Assembly (NCBI RefSeq): GCF_004321985.1
Contig: NZ_SCQN01000043.1
Span: forward strand, 1 to 42,783
DNA from: Castellaniella sp.
Lineage (GTDB): Bacteria > Pseudomonadota > Gammaproteobacteria > Burkholderiales > Burkholderiaceae_B
Direction of reading: 5' to 3'
Length of the DNA stretch: 42,783 bases
Shown here: positions 32,257-41,796 of the stretch, piece after piece
Layout of the letters: each line of letters opens with the position of its first letter
Position numbering within the stretch: position 1 is the stretch's first letter
Program-made: the position numbers and the translations under genes
Notes under the pieces: generated by a model
The model's database searches: none
What the model was told of the DNA's origin: nothing
What the model saw: only the letters and a program-made list of their open reading frames with translations

Positions 32257-33675
32257 TCAGTATGCGAAGCCTGCTGCGCCGGTGAGGCGGGGAACCGAAT
32301 TCGTCAGCGGGTCCAGGCCGATCTTCCGGTGCAGGATGTATTCAATGTCGGTCGCCGGACGCATGCTGTCCAGTGGCGTCATCACGGAGCCAGGCTTGGC
32401 CGGACGCACCAGATAGGGGGTCACGATGACGACCAGCTCGCTCTTGTTATTCTGGTAGCTCCTGGACGAGAACAACTTGCCCAGAATCGGAATGCTGCCC
32501 AGCCCAGGTATCCGCGTCAGCACGTCTTGCATGTTGTTTTGCAGCAAGCCGCCGATGACGAAGCTTTCGCCGCTGGCCATTTCGACCGTGGTCTCCACGC
32601 GGCGTACGCTCAGCCCCGGGATCTGCAGACCGACCGACGAACCGTTGCTGGTGGTTCCGCTGTTGAGTATGACTGAATTGGCGCTGTCGATCTGGCTGAC
32701 TTCAGGGCGCACCTTCAGGCTGATGCGATCGTCGGACAGCACGGTCGGGGTGAAGTCCAGCGACACGCCAAAGGGCTTGAATTCCACCGACATGGTGCCC
32801 TGCTGCTGTGAGATGGGTACCGGGAATTCGCCGCCTGCCAGGAAGCTGGCGGTCTGGCCCGAGACGGCTGACAGATTGGGCTCGGCCAGCACGCTGATGA
32901 GGCCTTCCTGGTCCAGCGCGTCGATGATGCCGTTGATGTTCCAGACGCTGCTGGTTCGGTTGAAGCCCAGCGAGCTGGTCGGCAGCGCGGCCAGCGACGC
33001 ATTGCTCAGGAAGCTGATGCCGCTGCTGCCGGGCCCGCCGGTTCCCTTGGCCCACAGGACGTTCCAGTTCACCCCCAGCGCCTGGGCGACGTTGCGTTGG
33101 ACTTCGGCAATGCGCACGCGCAATTGCACCTGGGTGGGCGCGGTGATGGCCAGCCGATTGATGAGCTGATCCTTGTCGCCCAGGAATGGCCGGATGGTGT
33201 TGGCAACGGCCTCGGCCGTCTGGGAATCCGGGACGTCGCCGTCCACCAGTAGCGACCCTGGGGCAGACGACATGGTCAGTCGCAGCTTGGGAAAGCGCGC
33301 CCGCAGCACCGACTGGATTTCACTCAGGTTATGGGTGACCACGATACGCTGGCGCAGCAGTGGCTTGCCGTCGCTGTCCAGGGCATACAGCGTGGTGCTG
33401 CCGGTACGCTTGCCGATGACCAGCAGTGTGGTCGGAGATGGAACCTGCACGTCGGCGATCGAGGGATCCGCCAGCGAAACGGTGCTGACCTTGCCCTGCT
33501 GCACGGTCAGCAGCTTGCCCTCGCCGATGGCCAGGTCCAGCGCATGGGCAGGCTGCGCCAGCATCCAGAGGCCGCCGGTCAACAGCAGCAGCGCCGCCAT
33601 TCGCAACCAGCGGTGGGATGTAGGGCGGATCGCCGTGGTCGCTGCGATCGGGTGCGTGCAGGTCAGTATCGTCAT
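32257..33675 (-). CDS. rcpA: RcpA/CpaC, outer-membrane secretin
   Basis: 472-residue secretin through which the Flp pilus crosses the outer membrane. The signal peptide is WLRMAALLLLTGGLWMLAQPAHA. An N-terminal BON-like domain follows (LLTVQQGKVSTVSLADPSIADVQ, then TTLYALDSDGKPL). The C-terminal secretin domain has VQLRVRIAEVQRNVAQALGVNW, EGLISVLAEPNLSAVSGQTASFLAGGEFPVP and PGLGSIPILGKLFSSRSYQNNKSELVVIVTPYLVRP. All are typical of CpaC. The ATG at 33675 gives a 25-residue cytosolic-side extension; ATG at 33600 is an alternative that fits the signal better. Confidence 0.94.
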   Translation of the reverse strand: MTILTCTHPIAATTAIRPTSHRWLRMAALLLLTGGLWMLAQPAHALDLAIGEGKLLTVQQGKVSTVSLADPSIADVQVPSPTTLLVIGKRTGSTTLYALDSDGKPLLRQRIVVTHNLSEIQSVLRARFPKLRLTMSSAPGSLLVDGDVPDSQTAEAVANTIRPFLGDKDQLINRLAITAPTQVQLRVRIAEVQRNVAQALGVNWNVLWAKGTGGPGSSGISFLSNASLAALPTSSLGFNRTSSVWNINGIIDALDQEGLISVLAEPNLSAVSGQTASFLAGGEFPVPISQQQGTMSVEFKPFGVSLDFTPTVLSDDRISLKVRPEVSQIDSANSVILNSGTTSNGSSVGLQIPGLSVRRVETTVEMASGESFVIGGLLQNNMQDVLTRIPGLGSIPILGKLFSSRSYQNNKSELVVIVTPYLVRPAKPGSVMTPLDSMRPATDIEYILHRKIGLDPLTNSVPRLTGAAGFAY

Positions 33676-33709
33676 GGACTGCCAGAGCTCCGGGTGATTC
33701 TCGTTCGAC

Positions 33710-34612
33710 TTAGAAGGTCAGTTCTTGCTTTTCGGGACCACGCAACAGCGTGATGTTTCGCTTGGGGGCGATGCCGGAAGAGGGGGGTGGTGGAGGCGGG
33801 CCGTTCTCGGCGCCGGCCAATGCGCGCGACACGTCGCCGCCCCACGTCGGGCGGGTATCGCTGGCGTCCGGTGATTGGGCTACCACGATGGCGCCACCAG
33901 TGGAGGGCTCGTTGCGGTCGGTGGTAGCAAAACTGCGCAGCGCCAGGGACAGCGTCCCCAGATGGGAGGCGACGGTCACGGCTTCGGCCACCTGCGGATT
34001 GACTTCCACGGTGATGGTGCGCGCGCGGTTCACCGCACCATTGGGATTCTCGCTCGTGTTGGCTTCGCGCGGCGGGCTGAAGGTCGATCCCACCGCGATG
34101 ACGCGGACGTTTTCAACCACAGTTTCGCTGACAGTGGCCCGGCGGTTGTCCCGCTGAACGCTCTGGGTCAGGATCATGTCCACATGATCGCCCGGCTGGA
34201 TCAGCCCGGCATTCCCGGAGACGTCATCGATGGCGACCGACACTGCCCGCATTCCCGGCGCCAGGGCCGCCGCCAGAAAGCCGGGGGCATCGGGCTGGAT
34301 GACGTTGCCGGTCAGCAGCGTGGCACCGGCGGCCAGCGGGTTACGCAGCATGGCACCCGCGAGCTTGGCCGCGTTGGGCGTACCCTGGAGGATGGCGCCT
34401 TGTGGGACGGCTTTCGGCCGCATCGCTTTCCAGCCGAGGTCGCTGTCGCGCAGCAGCAGGCCAGCTGGCAGATCAGCCGAAGCCACGCGGACCTGCACGT
34501 CGGGGCTGGGTGGCGGGGCCGGTTCTTCGCGCGCCACGAAGAGCGCACGTGCTGCCATGGCCAGGATGCCGGCGGCCAACAGGATCAGGGAAAAACGCAG
34601 TACTGCGGACAT
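33710..34612 (-). CDS. rcpC: RcpC/CpaB, pilus assembly protein
   Basis: 300-residue CpaB/RcpC. An N-terminal membrane anchor (MSAVLRFSLILLAAGILAMAARALF) is followed by an SAF domain (VRVASADLPAGLLLRDSDLGWKAM, about 35-110), then the CpaB core AVSVAIDDVSGNAGLIQPGDHVDMILT and ARTITVEVNPQVAEAVTVASHLGTLSLALRS. The C-terminus is Pro-rich (PPPPPPSS). It is needed for stable secretin assembly and modification of Flp in studied systems. ATG at 34612 follows GGGAG ten bases upstream; an upstream in-frame start is weaker. The gap to rcpA is 34 bases. Confidence 0.92.
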   Translation of the reverse strand: MSAVLRFSLILLAAGILAMAARALFVAREEPAPPPSPDVQVRVASADLPAGLLLRDSDLGWKAMRPKAVPQGAILQGTPNAAKLAGAMLRNPLAAGATLLTGNVIQPDAPGFLAAALAPGMRAVSVAIDDVSGNAGLIQPGDHVDMILTQSVQRDNRRATVSETVVENVRVIAVGSTFSPPREANTSENPNGAVNRARTITVEVNPQVAEAVTVASHLGTLSLALRSFATTDRNEPSTGGAIVVAQSPDASDTRPTWGGDVSRALAGAENGPPPPPPSSGIAPKRNITLLRGPEKQELTF

Positions 34613-34692
34613 GTGACGAGCGCTCCCGAAATTAAAAGCCACCAAATACTACGACGCCGATACGAACGACAAAGCATCCTGCGCCTGCCTCA

Positions 34693-35172
34693 TCAGGAAG
34701 TCAGATAGCCTGGCATGACGAACAGGCCACCGACCGCCAGGGCCACCCCGTAGGGAACCCCGCGCTGCACCCGAAGCGCACGTCGCATCCGGCGGCGCCA
34801 GCCGCGTGCAAAGATGCGCCGCAGACAGCGGGCATTGAACAGAAGACCCATCAGCGCCACGATCAGTCCCGAAACACTGATGACGAGCAAAACATTTGCT
34901 ACATTTGCGCTGCCGGCCCAGGCCAGCACCGCCGTACCCAGCTTGACGTCGCCGCCGCCCATGGCATGAACGGCAAATAGCGCCAGCAATACCAGAAAAC
35001 CCACCACCGCCACCAGACCGTGCTGCAGCCACTGCGATCCGGATGCGCCCGAAGTCAGCAGCGCCACTGGGCACAGGCCTGCATACCAGACGATCAGGCG
35101 GTTGCGCAGGCGCCGATGTCGCAGATCGCCGAGCGCCAGACGCAGCAGCAAGGCTGCCGCGCCTGCCAGCAC
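34693..35172 (-). CDS. tadV: TadV/CpaA, prepilin peptidase (start uncertain)
   Basis: A24 family aspartic prepilin peptidase that removes the basic leader of Flp, TadE and TadF. Both catalytic Asp motifs are present: LALGDLRHRRLRNR and HAMGGGDVKLGTA. There are four to five hydrophobic segments and a C-terminal VPYGVALAVGG motif. The start is unclear. The frame is open from GTG 35310 inside flp3, but that region is shadow sequence; no ATG follows. GTG 35172 gives 159 residues beginning within the first membrane helix, and a CTG at 35211, directly after the flp3 stop, would give a fuller helix. Translation coupled to flp3 is likely. Confidence 0.85.
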   Translation of the reverse strand: MLAGAAALLLRLALGDLRHRRLRNRLIVWYAGLCPVALLTSGASGSQWLQHGLVAVVGFLVLLALFAVHAMGGGDVKLGTAVLAWAGSANVANVLLVISVSGLIVALMGLLFNARCLRRIFARGWRRRMRRALRVQRGVPYGVALAVGGLFVMPGYLTS

Positions 35173-35212
35173 CAGCCCGGTGATGATGGCGATGGCCGGA
35201 TCCAGTTCCAGG

Positions 35213-35410
35213 TTAGCTGCCGCAGGATTGAGGGCTGTTAATACAAGCCTGAATTGCGGAGCCGGTTGAAGTGAAGGCGCTGGTGATGACGTTTCGCAGG
35301 ATGGCGCCACCGACAGTGACGGCAGCCACCACGACGACGGCCAGGATCACGTATTCCAGGGCTGTCACACCACGCTCGTCGCGCTTGAGGGCTTGAAGCA
35401 GTTTACGCAT
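35213..35410 (-). CDS. Flp pilin, copy 3
   Basis: 65-residue Flp/Fap prepilin. The leader MRKLLQALKRDERG is followed by the processing site G/VTALEYVILAVVVVAAVTV with Glu at +5 and Tyr at +6. The short C-terminal part contains a Cys pair (IQACINSPQSCGS), expected to form a disulfide. AAGGAG ribosome-binding site before ATG. It is nearly identical to the two upstream copies and is closest to tadV. Together they are tandem duplicates, with their upstream regions duplicated too. Confidence 0.93.
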   Translation of the reverse strand: MRKLLQALKRDERGVTALEYVILAVVVVAAVTVGGAILRNVITSAFTSTGSAIQACINSPQSCGS

Positions 35411-35537
35411 GAGGTACTCCTTGACGCAGGGAGCTGCAAGGCTTGGCTGTCGCGAGCATCACGCAGGCGCCAAGCGATTGGTCAGAGAAAGCCCTGTAGG
35501 TGTCCAATTGAATTCCAGCGGTCGTGAACTTTCCGAA

Positions 35538-35735
35538 TCAGCTGCCGCAGGTTTTGGGACTGTTGATGCAGGCCTGAATCGCCGAGCCGGTCGAAGTGAA
35601 GGCACTGGTGATGACGTTTCGCAGGACGGCACCGCCGACGGTGACGGCAGCCACCACGACGACGGCCAGGATCACGTATTCCAGGGCCGTCACACCGCGC
35701 TCGTCGCGCTTGAGGGCTTGAAGCAGTTTACGCAT
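35538..35735 (-). CDS. Flp pilin, copy 2
   Basis: 65-residue Flp prepilin, differing from copy 3 only at the hydrophobic region (GGAVLRN) and the tail (SPKTCGS). It has the same leader, cleavage site with Glu +5 and Cys pair. A 127-base spacer separates it from copy 3 and resembles the sequence upstream of the other copies. Confidence 0.93.
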   Translation of the reverse strand: MRKLLQALKRDERGVTALEYVILAVVVVAAVTVGGAVLRNVITSAFTSTGSAIQACINSPKTCGS

Positions 35736-35984
35736 GAGATACTCCTTGACGGAGGGAGTTGCAAGACTTGGCTGCCGCGAGTATCACGCAGGCGCCAAGC
35801 GATCAGTCACAGAAAGCCCCGTAGGGTATCCAATTGTATTCCAGCGGCCATGCATTTTCCGAATCGTTACATGGAGCCCGCATATTCGACATTCAGGCAG
35901 GGTTTCTGTTTCTAAAACGCGACACAGGTGGAAGATTGCCTGCTCCTGCAGGTCTTCCGGACGCCGGTTCTGGGCCAGGTTAGG

Positions 35985-36182
35985 TTAGCTGCCGCAGGTC
36001 TTGGGGCTGTTGACGCAGGCCTGAATTGCCGAGCCGGTCGAAGTGAAGGCGCTGGTGATGACGTTTCGCAGGATGGAGCCGCCGACGGTGACGGCAGCCA
36101 CCACGACGACAGCCAGGATCACATATTCCAGGGCCGTCACGCCGCGATCGTCGCGCTTGAGGGCTTGAAGCAGTTTACGCAT
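35985..36182 (-). CDS. Flp pilin, copy 1
   Basis: 65-residue Flp prepilin, first gene of the Tad locus. It differs from the others in RDDRG, GGSILRN and QACVNSPKTCGS. The leader is cleaved at G/VTALEY. AAGGAG lies six bases before the ATG. A 249-base spacer separates it from copy 2, longer than the 127 bases between copies 2 and 3. Any of the three could be the major subunit; near-identity points to gene dosage. Confidence 0.93.
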   Translation of the reverse strand: MRKLLQALKRDDRGVTALEYVILAVVVVAAVTVGGSILRNVITSAFTSTGSAIQACVNSPKTCGS

Positions 36183-36494
36183 GAGGTACTCCTTGTCGCA
36201 GGAAATTGCATGACTTGGCTATCGGGAGGACCACGAGGGCGCCAAGGGATAACTTGCAGAAAACCCTGTGGAGTGTCCGATTCTATCTCATGCATCATGT
36301 ACTTTTTTAATTACCCGATCAAACCTGAAAAATTTACATTCTGATAAGATTTACGTCTCAAAAATACGACACTCGTAGAACGTCTGAATGAACCTGCAGG
36401 ATCTGTCAGAATGTAATTCCTTGAAGCAGACACGGCCAGGAAGCGTTCTGATGGGTATGCAGCCGGTGGCAATCTCTTCGCGACGGCGGTTTCG
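36183..36494. other. Divergent intergenic region between flp and the glycan operon
   Basis: 312 AT-rich bases between flp copy 1 (leftward) and the GT87-like gene (rightward). The first 110 bases resemble the leaders of the other flp copies (GGCGCCAAG core). A possible flp promoter is listed separately. No gene is seen. Confidence 0.5.
36294..36322 (-). promoter_or_regulatory. Putative promoter of the Tad locus
   Basis: On the minus strand, TTGATC (36317-36322), 17-base spacer and CATGAT (36294-36299). It lies about 112 bases before flp copy 1, in AT-rich DNA. The -10 matches consensus at 4 of 6 positions. No binding sites for known regulators are recognised. Confidence 0.35.
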
Positions 36495-37721
36495 ATGAAG
36501 AGTCATTGGCTCGATCGGAGTCGGCTGCTGGTGTACCCGGGCGCGGCGGCGCTGATTTTCGTTTGCTGGGTTGCTTATGCCTTTCTGGGTAGCACCGGGG
36601 GTATGGATCCAGCGGGTAACCCGCTCGGGTACGATTTCGTGCAGTTCTGGTCAGTTTCGAAGATCGGCCTGCACGACCCGGCGGTCCTGGCCTATCACGG
36701 GCCCCATCTGCTGGCGGTCGAGAAAGCCGTGGCGCCTGCGCTGAATGGGGTGCTGCCGTGGCGCTATCCGCCCATGTTCTATCTAGTGGTACTGCCCTTT
36801 TCGCTGATTCCGCTGCAGGTGGGCTGGATCATTTTTTCGCTGGGGACGCTGGGTTTGTATGGGTGGGTGTTCTGGCGGGCTGTGGATGCCGCCCGTCCAG
36901 AGGTGCCGCAGATTCCGATGCCGCGGGTGCTGCTGGTGCTGGCGGCGTTCGGACCACTCTGGTTCAATCTGCTGAACGGGCAGACCGGGTTCCTGACCGC
37001 CGCGCTCGCGGCTGGCGCCTTGCTGTGCCTGGAGCGGCGCCCGGTCCTCGCGGGGGTGCTGATTGGCTTGCTCTGCATCAAGCCGCATCTGGCCGTACTG
37101 TTTCCGCTGTGTCTCATCGCCATCGGCGCGTGGCGCACGTTTCTTTGGGCAGCAGTGACGGTGGTCGTGTTCACGCTACTCAGTGCGATGGTTCTGGGTG
37201 CGGATACGCTGGTGGCCTTTCTGCAGGGCCTGCGTGAGGCCAGTCAGCTGCTGGACGCCGGTCAGGCGCCGCTAGCGAAGATGCCCAGTGTTTTCGTCAG
37301 TTTGCGTCTGTTGCACGTGCCTCTGGCTACGGCCTACGCCGTGCATGGTGCCGTTGCGCTGCTCGCGACTGGGGTGGTGTGGCGCGTCTGGCGCCGTTGT
37401 CGGGATGCCCGGTTGCGCAACGCGGCGTTGATGGCCGGGAGCTTTTTCATCAGCCCCTATGTGTTCGATTACGACATGGTGTGGCTGGCGTTCCCAGTCG
37501 CGTGGCTGTGCCTGTATTGCATCGAGACGGGGTGGCGCCGTTTCGAGCGGGAACTATTGGTGCTGTTCTGGGCCGACACGCTGCTCATCGCAGTGGTGGC
37601 CAAGCATATGGTCACACATACGGTGCCGTTGGCCCTGGGCTTGCTATTGTGGATGATCTACCGGCGGGCCACTGAAAAGTCGCCGTTGCCGAGCCTTACA
37701 TCGGAGGACCACTGTTCATGA
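36495..37721 (+). CDS. GT87-like polytopic glycosyltransferase (DUF2029)
   Basis: 408-residue integral membrane protein with about 10 hydrophobic segments, typical of GT-C type glycosyltransferase family 87 (DUF2029). The early [19 protein letters not shown] loop carries the Asp expected in the first periplasmic loop. [21 protein letters not shown] and [16 protein letters not shown] are family hallmarks. Such enzymes move mannose or related sugars from polyprenyl-phosphate donors to lipid or glycan acceptors in the periplasm. It overlaps the next gene (ATGA at 37718-37721). The gene order with an FAD oxidoreductase and GtrA supports a surface glycan role. Acceptor unknown. Confidence 0.8.
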   Translation: MKSHWLDRSRLLVYPGAAALIFVCWVAYAFLGSTGGMDPAGNPLGYDFVQFWSVSKIGLHDPAVLAYHGPHLLAVEKAVAPALNGVLPWRYPPMFYLVVLPFSLIPLQVGWIIFSLGTLGLYGWVFWRAVDAARPEVPQIPMPRVLLVLAAFGPLWFNLLNGQTGFLTAALAAGALLCLERRPVLAGVLIGLLCIKPHLAVLFPLCLIAIGAWRTFLWAAVTVVVFTLLSAMVLGADTLVAFLQGLREASQLLDAGQAPLAKMPSVFVSLRLLHVPLATAYAVHGAVALLATGVVWRVWRRCRDARLRNAALMAGSFFISPYVFDYDMVWLAFPVAWLCLYCIETGWRRFERELLVLFWADTLLIAVVAKHMVTHTVPLALGLLLWMIYRRATEKSPLPSLTSEDHCS

Positions 37722-39253
37722 CGAAAATTGTACTGATTGCCGGCGCCGGTCCCGCCGGCTTGACGGCCGCGCTGGAACTGCTGCGCCGCTCCGATTGCAT
37801 CCCCATTGTGTTCGAGTCGCTGGACGATGTAGGTGGCATTTCCCGAACCATCAATCATCACGGCAACCGCATGGACATTGGTGGGCACCGATTCTTTTCC
37901 AAGTCGGACTGGGTCATGCAGTGGTGGCGGGACATGATGCCAGTGGCACCTGGCAAGACGGCTGACGGCCTGAGCCTCATCCCCGAGGCGGATCGCCACC
38001 TGCTGGTGCGCCCCAGGCTTTCGCGCATCTATTTCCTGCGCAAATTCTTTTCGTACCCCGTGTCGTTGTCGGCACAGACCTTGCGCAACCTGGGCGTGGT
38101 GCGGCTCCTGCGCATCGGGTTTTCGTATGCGTGGGCCTGCCTGTTCAAGCGCAAGCCGGAGCGCAATCTGGAAGACTTCTTCGTCAACCGGTTTGGCAAG
38201 GCGTTGTATGCCACGTTCTTTCGCGACTACACGGAAAAGGTCTGGGGTCGGCCGTGCAGCGACATCAGTCCTGAATGGGGCGCGCAGCGTATCAAGGGGT
38301 TGTCCATCCTGAGCGCGCTGCGGCATGCGGCAGGAAAACTGCTTTCCAGAGAAGGTCACGATCTGGCCCAGAAGCGCACCAACACCAGCCTGATTGAGCG
38401 CTTTCTGTATCCCAAGTATGGCCCAGGCCAGATGTGGCACATCGTGGCCGACGAGGTGCGCGCGCGTGGCGGGCAGATTCATCTGGGTCATAAGGTGACA
38501 GCCGTGCAGCATGCGGATGGACGCGTCGTCAGCGTGACCACGAAGGACAGCGAGGGCCATACCAGGACGTGGGAGGGGGATCACTTCATCTCCACCATGC
38601 CGATCAGCGAACTGGTTGCCATGCTGCATCCTGCACCGCCTGCGGAAGTGCAGGTGGTGGGAAGCGGCCTGTGCTATCGGGATTTCATCACCCTGGGTCT
38701 GCTGGTGAAGAAATTGAAGCCGACTGCGCAGGGCCGGGGCCCGATGAATCTGGTGCCCGATACCTGGATCTACATTCAGGAGCCGGATGTGAAAATCGGC
38801 CGGTTGCAGATCTTCAACAACTGGAGCCCGTCGCTGGTGACGACGCCGGATGCCATCTGGATGGGGCTTGAGTATTTCTGCCAGGAAGGCGATGAGTTGT
38901 GGAGCATGAGTGAGGCTGAATTCTTTCACTTCGCCGTGTCGGAGCTGGAGAAAATCGACCTGATCGACGCTGCGGATGTAGTGGACCATCATCTGGTCCA
39001 CGTGCCCAAGGCGTATCCGGCCTATTTCGGCAGCTATGACCAGTTTTCGGTCATTCGCGAATACACCGACACCATTGCCAACCTATACCTGGTGGGGCGC
39101 AATGGCATGCATCGGTATAACAACCAGGATCATTCCATGCTCACGGCAAAGCTGGCGGTGGATGACATCATCGCCGGCAATGTGTCCAAGCGCGAGATTT
39201 GGGAAATTAACGTAGATGATGAGTACCACGAAGAAAAGCGGAGTACTTCGTAA
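37718..39253 (+). CDS. NAD(P)/FAD-dependent oxidoreductase (UDP-galactopyranose mutase-like)
   Basis: 511-residue flavoprotein. The N-terminal Rossmann motif ([18 protein letters not shown]) and the GG motif region ([27 protein letters not shown]) are clear, as is the C-terminal FAD-binding stretch [21 protein letters not shown]. The body ([22 protein letters not shown]) is typical of the protoporphyrinogen oxidase/amine-oxidase-like NAD(P)-binding family that occurs in sugar clusters and is distantly related to UDP-galactopyranose mutase. Function is likely sugar-nucleotide ring contraction or oxidation; not proven. It overlaps the GT87-like gene and the gtrA start (one base), so the three are coupled. 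Confidence 0.8.
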   Translation: MTKIVLIAGAGPAGLTAALELLRRSDCIPIVFESLDDVGGISRTINHHGNRMDIGGHRFFSKSDWVMQWWRDMMPVAPGKTADGLSLIPEADRHLLVRPRLSRIYFLRKFFSYPVSLSAQTLRNLGVVRLLRIGFSYAWACLFKRKPERNLEDFFVNRFGKALYATFFRDYTEKVWGRPCSDISPEWGAQRIKGLSILSALRHAAGKLLSREGHDLAQKRTNTSLIERFLYPKYGPGQMWHIVADEVRARGGQIHLGHKVTAVQHADGRVVSVTTKDSEGHTRTWEGDHFISTMPISELVAMLHPAPPAEVQVVGSGLCYRDFITLGLLVKKLKPTAQGRGPMNLVPDTWIYIQEPDVKIGRLQIFNNWSPSLVTTPDAIWMGLEYFCQEGDELWSMSEAEFFHFAVSELEKIDLIDAADVVDHHLVHVPKAYPAYFGSYDQFSVIREYTDTIANLYLVGRNGMHRYNNQDHSMLTAKLAVDDIIAGNVSKREIWEINVDDEYHEEKRSTS

Positions 39254-39663
39254 TGCAGGGCCTGCGCCGTGAGTTCGTGCGCTATTTTGCGGTCAGCCTG
39301 CTGGCGCTGGTGGTGGACACGGCGCTGCTGCTCTATCTGGCCCGCGTGGTGCACTGGAACGACATCGTGGCGGCCACCATTAGTTTTCTCGTTGGCTCCG
39401 TCGTGCACTATCTGCTGGCGATCCGACTGGTGTTCACCCATCGCAGGTTTGGCCATCGCGCCACGGCCGAAGGTGTGCTCTACGTCGTCATCGGTATGAT
39501 CGGCCTGATCGTGAACGATGCCGTCATCTATGCCGGCGTCAATTGGCTGCAGGCGCCGCTGCTGATGGCGAAAATGGCGGCCGCCGGTGGCTCGTTCATG
39601 GTGGGGTATGTGGGGCGGAAGGTTTTTCTGTTTGGTGCGGACGTTCGCAGGGCAGTTGAGTGA
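39253..39663 (+). CDS. GtrA family membrane protein
   Basis: 136-residue GtrA-like protein with four hydrophobic segments (LLALVVDTALLLYLARV, FLVGSVVHYLLAIRLVF, VIGMIGLIVNDAVIYAG and a C-terminal one). A conserved RREFVRYFAVS start and YVGRKVFLF end are both GtrA signatures. The family is thought to flip polyprenyl-phosphate-linked sugars across the inner membrane. It starts on the last base of the upstream stop (TAATG), and is the last of three coupled genes. It could supply a lipid-linked sugar to the GT87-like enzyme. Confidence 0.9.
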   Translation: MQGLRREFVRYFAVSLLALVVDTALLLYLARVVHWNDIVAATISFLVGSVVHYLLAIRLVFTHRRFGHRATAEGVLYVVIGMIGLIVNDAVIYAGVNWLQAPLLMAKMAAAGGSFMVGYVGRKVFLFGADVRRAVE

Positions 39664-39696
39664 GTTTCGGTAGTGGTGGGAACGCGGTTGACGTCT

Positions 39697-41598
39697 TTAG
39701 CGCAGGGCTGAGCAATCGTAGCGGTAGAAGGTGGAGATCTTCACGGTCTTTGGCTGTATGGGGCCGTTGCCTCGCTGTTCGTATTCGGTGATCTCCTGGT
39801 AGGTTGGGGCGGTCCATGAACGGTTCGGCAATCCAGGGACTGGGTGATTAAGAATAATGGTGTCCAGGTCGCGGAGCGATTGGCAGGCTGCGGCAATCTG
39901 GGCTGGCGATTTGGGGACATTTGCTCTGATGCCGGCCTTTGGCCGACACAACATCTCGGAGAAATCCTGGGTGTTCAGAGATTGCAGGGCTGTCTTTCGT
40001 CTCGACCAGTCCAATGCCGTGGAACGGAAGAACATGGATTCCGTTCCTTGCACACAACTGAAGTAACTGGGTTTTCTGGCTCTGAACCACAGCACTTCCG
40101 TGCCGTTGAAACCTTCCCAGTAGGTGTCGCCAGAGTTGTCCAGGAATTGTGTCAGCCCCCCGTCCGATCCTGATCCGTAGACGTATCGGTGCCATTCGGT
40201 TTGCTGGTTTATCAGAAGCAGGCTGACTGCGAGGACACCCACGGCGCTAGTGATCATCCAGCCGCCTGGTCGTTGCCGGATGCATCGTGCGGCACCGAGA
40301 ACCGCCGCAGTGGCTAACGTCAGGATGAGCAAGTGGCGGCCGAGGTGTCGATCCAATGTGACTTGAACGTAGAGCGAGTAGAGGTCGAGCGCGATGGCAA
40401 ACGCGATCAAAATCAGAATCGTGATGGTGATGAGAAATCGCGCCTTGTCGTGCCGCAGCTTCTTGTGCAAGAACCACGAGAGGCACAGGATGACGATGAA
40501 GGGCTCAGTAGTGCTAAGTGTGGACAGAAAGTTGGGTAGAAAGCTGAATATCGCGGCTATGACGATCGGTACACGTTCCGTTTTGCCTGTGCGTAGCAGT
40601 AGCAGAAGGAGGGCCGCGTTGGCGGCCAGATGGGCGATCCACAGCGCGCGCCAGAGCTGAAGATTCATGATCAGCACGTTGTGGGCGACGTCGGCGCCAA
40701 GAAATGACACTGTGCAGCTCAGGAACGTGACGATTAGGATCGTAGTCACATACCTTCGCTCCTGGTTGCTTGCCACGGTGAGGAAGGTTCCAAGAACGAT
40801 GAAGACCGTTGCCAGTCGCGCCTGATCGGCGAGCCCCCAGGTGCTGATCAGCGCGAAATTGTTCCTCGTGCTGGTCACGCGAAACCAGTCAGCCGTATAG
40901 AATTGTGTTGCCCTGGAAAATGGATCGATCCCCAGCCCGGCACCTGCGATGCCGATAATCAGCACCGCACCGAAAATGATCCAGATCCGACGGTCTCGGC
41001 GAAGCGCCTCGAATGCGATGATGCTAATGCCCGGTAACGCGATCAAGGGATGGATGACAAATGCGAGGATGCCCGTAATGGACGTCATCGCGTATTTCCG
41101 GCGCGCCGCCAGCGCCAGGCTGCCCATGACAGCAGCCTCGGAGAACAGCCGGGGGGTTATGAAAGGTTCTGCGTAACGGAAGATGCCAAGACCGCCATAT
41201 TCCGCGCTAAGCACGATCGCAGCGCCAATTGCGGCGAGCCGTTCGACGGGATCCTTCAGCAGGGTGCAGGTCAGGAAGCCCAGCCCCGCCAGCCACAGAG
41301 CATCGCCAACCAGGGTGGCCAGCAGATTGGCCTGGGCAATCCCCAGCGCCGCGAGCAGCCATTTGTAGCCATTCGAGAAGAGGGAGAAGCTATCCTGAGA
41401 GCCATATCGGAAAAACAGATCATCGCGCCATCGTGAAGGGTCCAGCGCGTGCAGGCTTTGGAGCAGGTAGAGCCGACCGTCGTGGATGACCCCCAGGTAT
41501 GGGTGTGTGAGGACCCACAGGGCCAGCAGGAAGGTGGCTGCGATCAGGATCTTGGGGCTGATGGTGTGATGTGCCGTGGATCGTTGGCTTATCGTCAT
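39697..41598 (-). CDS. Large polytopic membrane protein, unknown family
   Basis: 633-residue protein with many hydrophobic segments (about 12 between residues 15 and 470) and a C-terminal soluble part of about 160 residues. The tail contains RYVYGSGSDGGLTQFLDNSGDTYWEGFNG, KPSYFSCVQGTES, a block of charged residues, and ends TFYRYDCSALR. The membrane part resembles GT-C or PMT-type transferases in layout (HPYLGVIHDGRLYLLQSLHALDP loop), but I recognise no diagnostic motif. ATG at 41598 is taken; TTG further upstream would add 36 residues without support. It is convergent with gtrA and is the paralogue of the partial gene at 41797. Codon use is AT-richer than the neighbours. Confidence 0.8.
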   Translation of the reverse strand: MTISQRSTAHHTISPKILIAATFLLALWVLTHPYLGVIHDGRLYLLQSLHALDPSRWRDDLFFRYGSQDSFSLFSNGYKWLLAALGIAQANLLATLVGDALWLAGLGFLTCTLLKDPVERLAAIGAAIVLSAEYGGLGIFRYAEPFITPRLFSEAAVMGSLALAARRKYAMTSITGILAFVIHPLIALPGISIIAFEALRRDRRIWIIFGAVLIIGIAGAGLGIDPFSRATQFYTADWFRVTSTRNNFALISTWGLADQARLATVFIVLGTFLTVASNQERRYVTTILIVTFLSCTVSFLGADVAHNVLIMNLQLWRALWIAHLAANAALLLLLLRTGKTERVPIVIAAIFSFLPNFLSTLSTTEPFIVILCLSWFLHKKLRHDKARFLITITILILIAFAIALDLYSLYVQVTLDRHLGRHLLILTLATAAVLGAARCIRQRPGGWMITSAVGVLAVSLLLINQQTEWHRYVYGSGSDGGLTQFLDNSGDTYWEGFNGTEVLWFRARKPSYFSCVQGTESMFFRSTALDWSRRKTALQSLNTQDFSEMLCRPKAGIRANVPKSPAQIAAACQSLRDLDTIILNHPVPGLPNRSWTAPTYQEITEYEQRGNGPIQPKTVKISTFYRYDCSALR

Positions 41599-41796
41599 AT
41601 GCGTGTGCGTATTGGTCGTGTCGGATGCAAGCCGCTCGGCCTCGACCTCGACGATTTTGAGGGGATCATCTTGTTGCTCTGTACCACTTGGTAACGAGCA
41701 CGACAAAGTATTTGTCTCCGAATCCTAATGCTGTGTCGCAGCAGCTTGGTTGATCCCTGTGGCTTCCAATCAGAATGTGAGAGAGCCAATTCACTT

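Noticed and set aside
35173..35310. N-terminal part of tadV from GTG 35310
   Set aside because: It lies inside flp3 in another frame and translates to low-complexity sequence; true tadV start is probably near 35172-35211.
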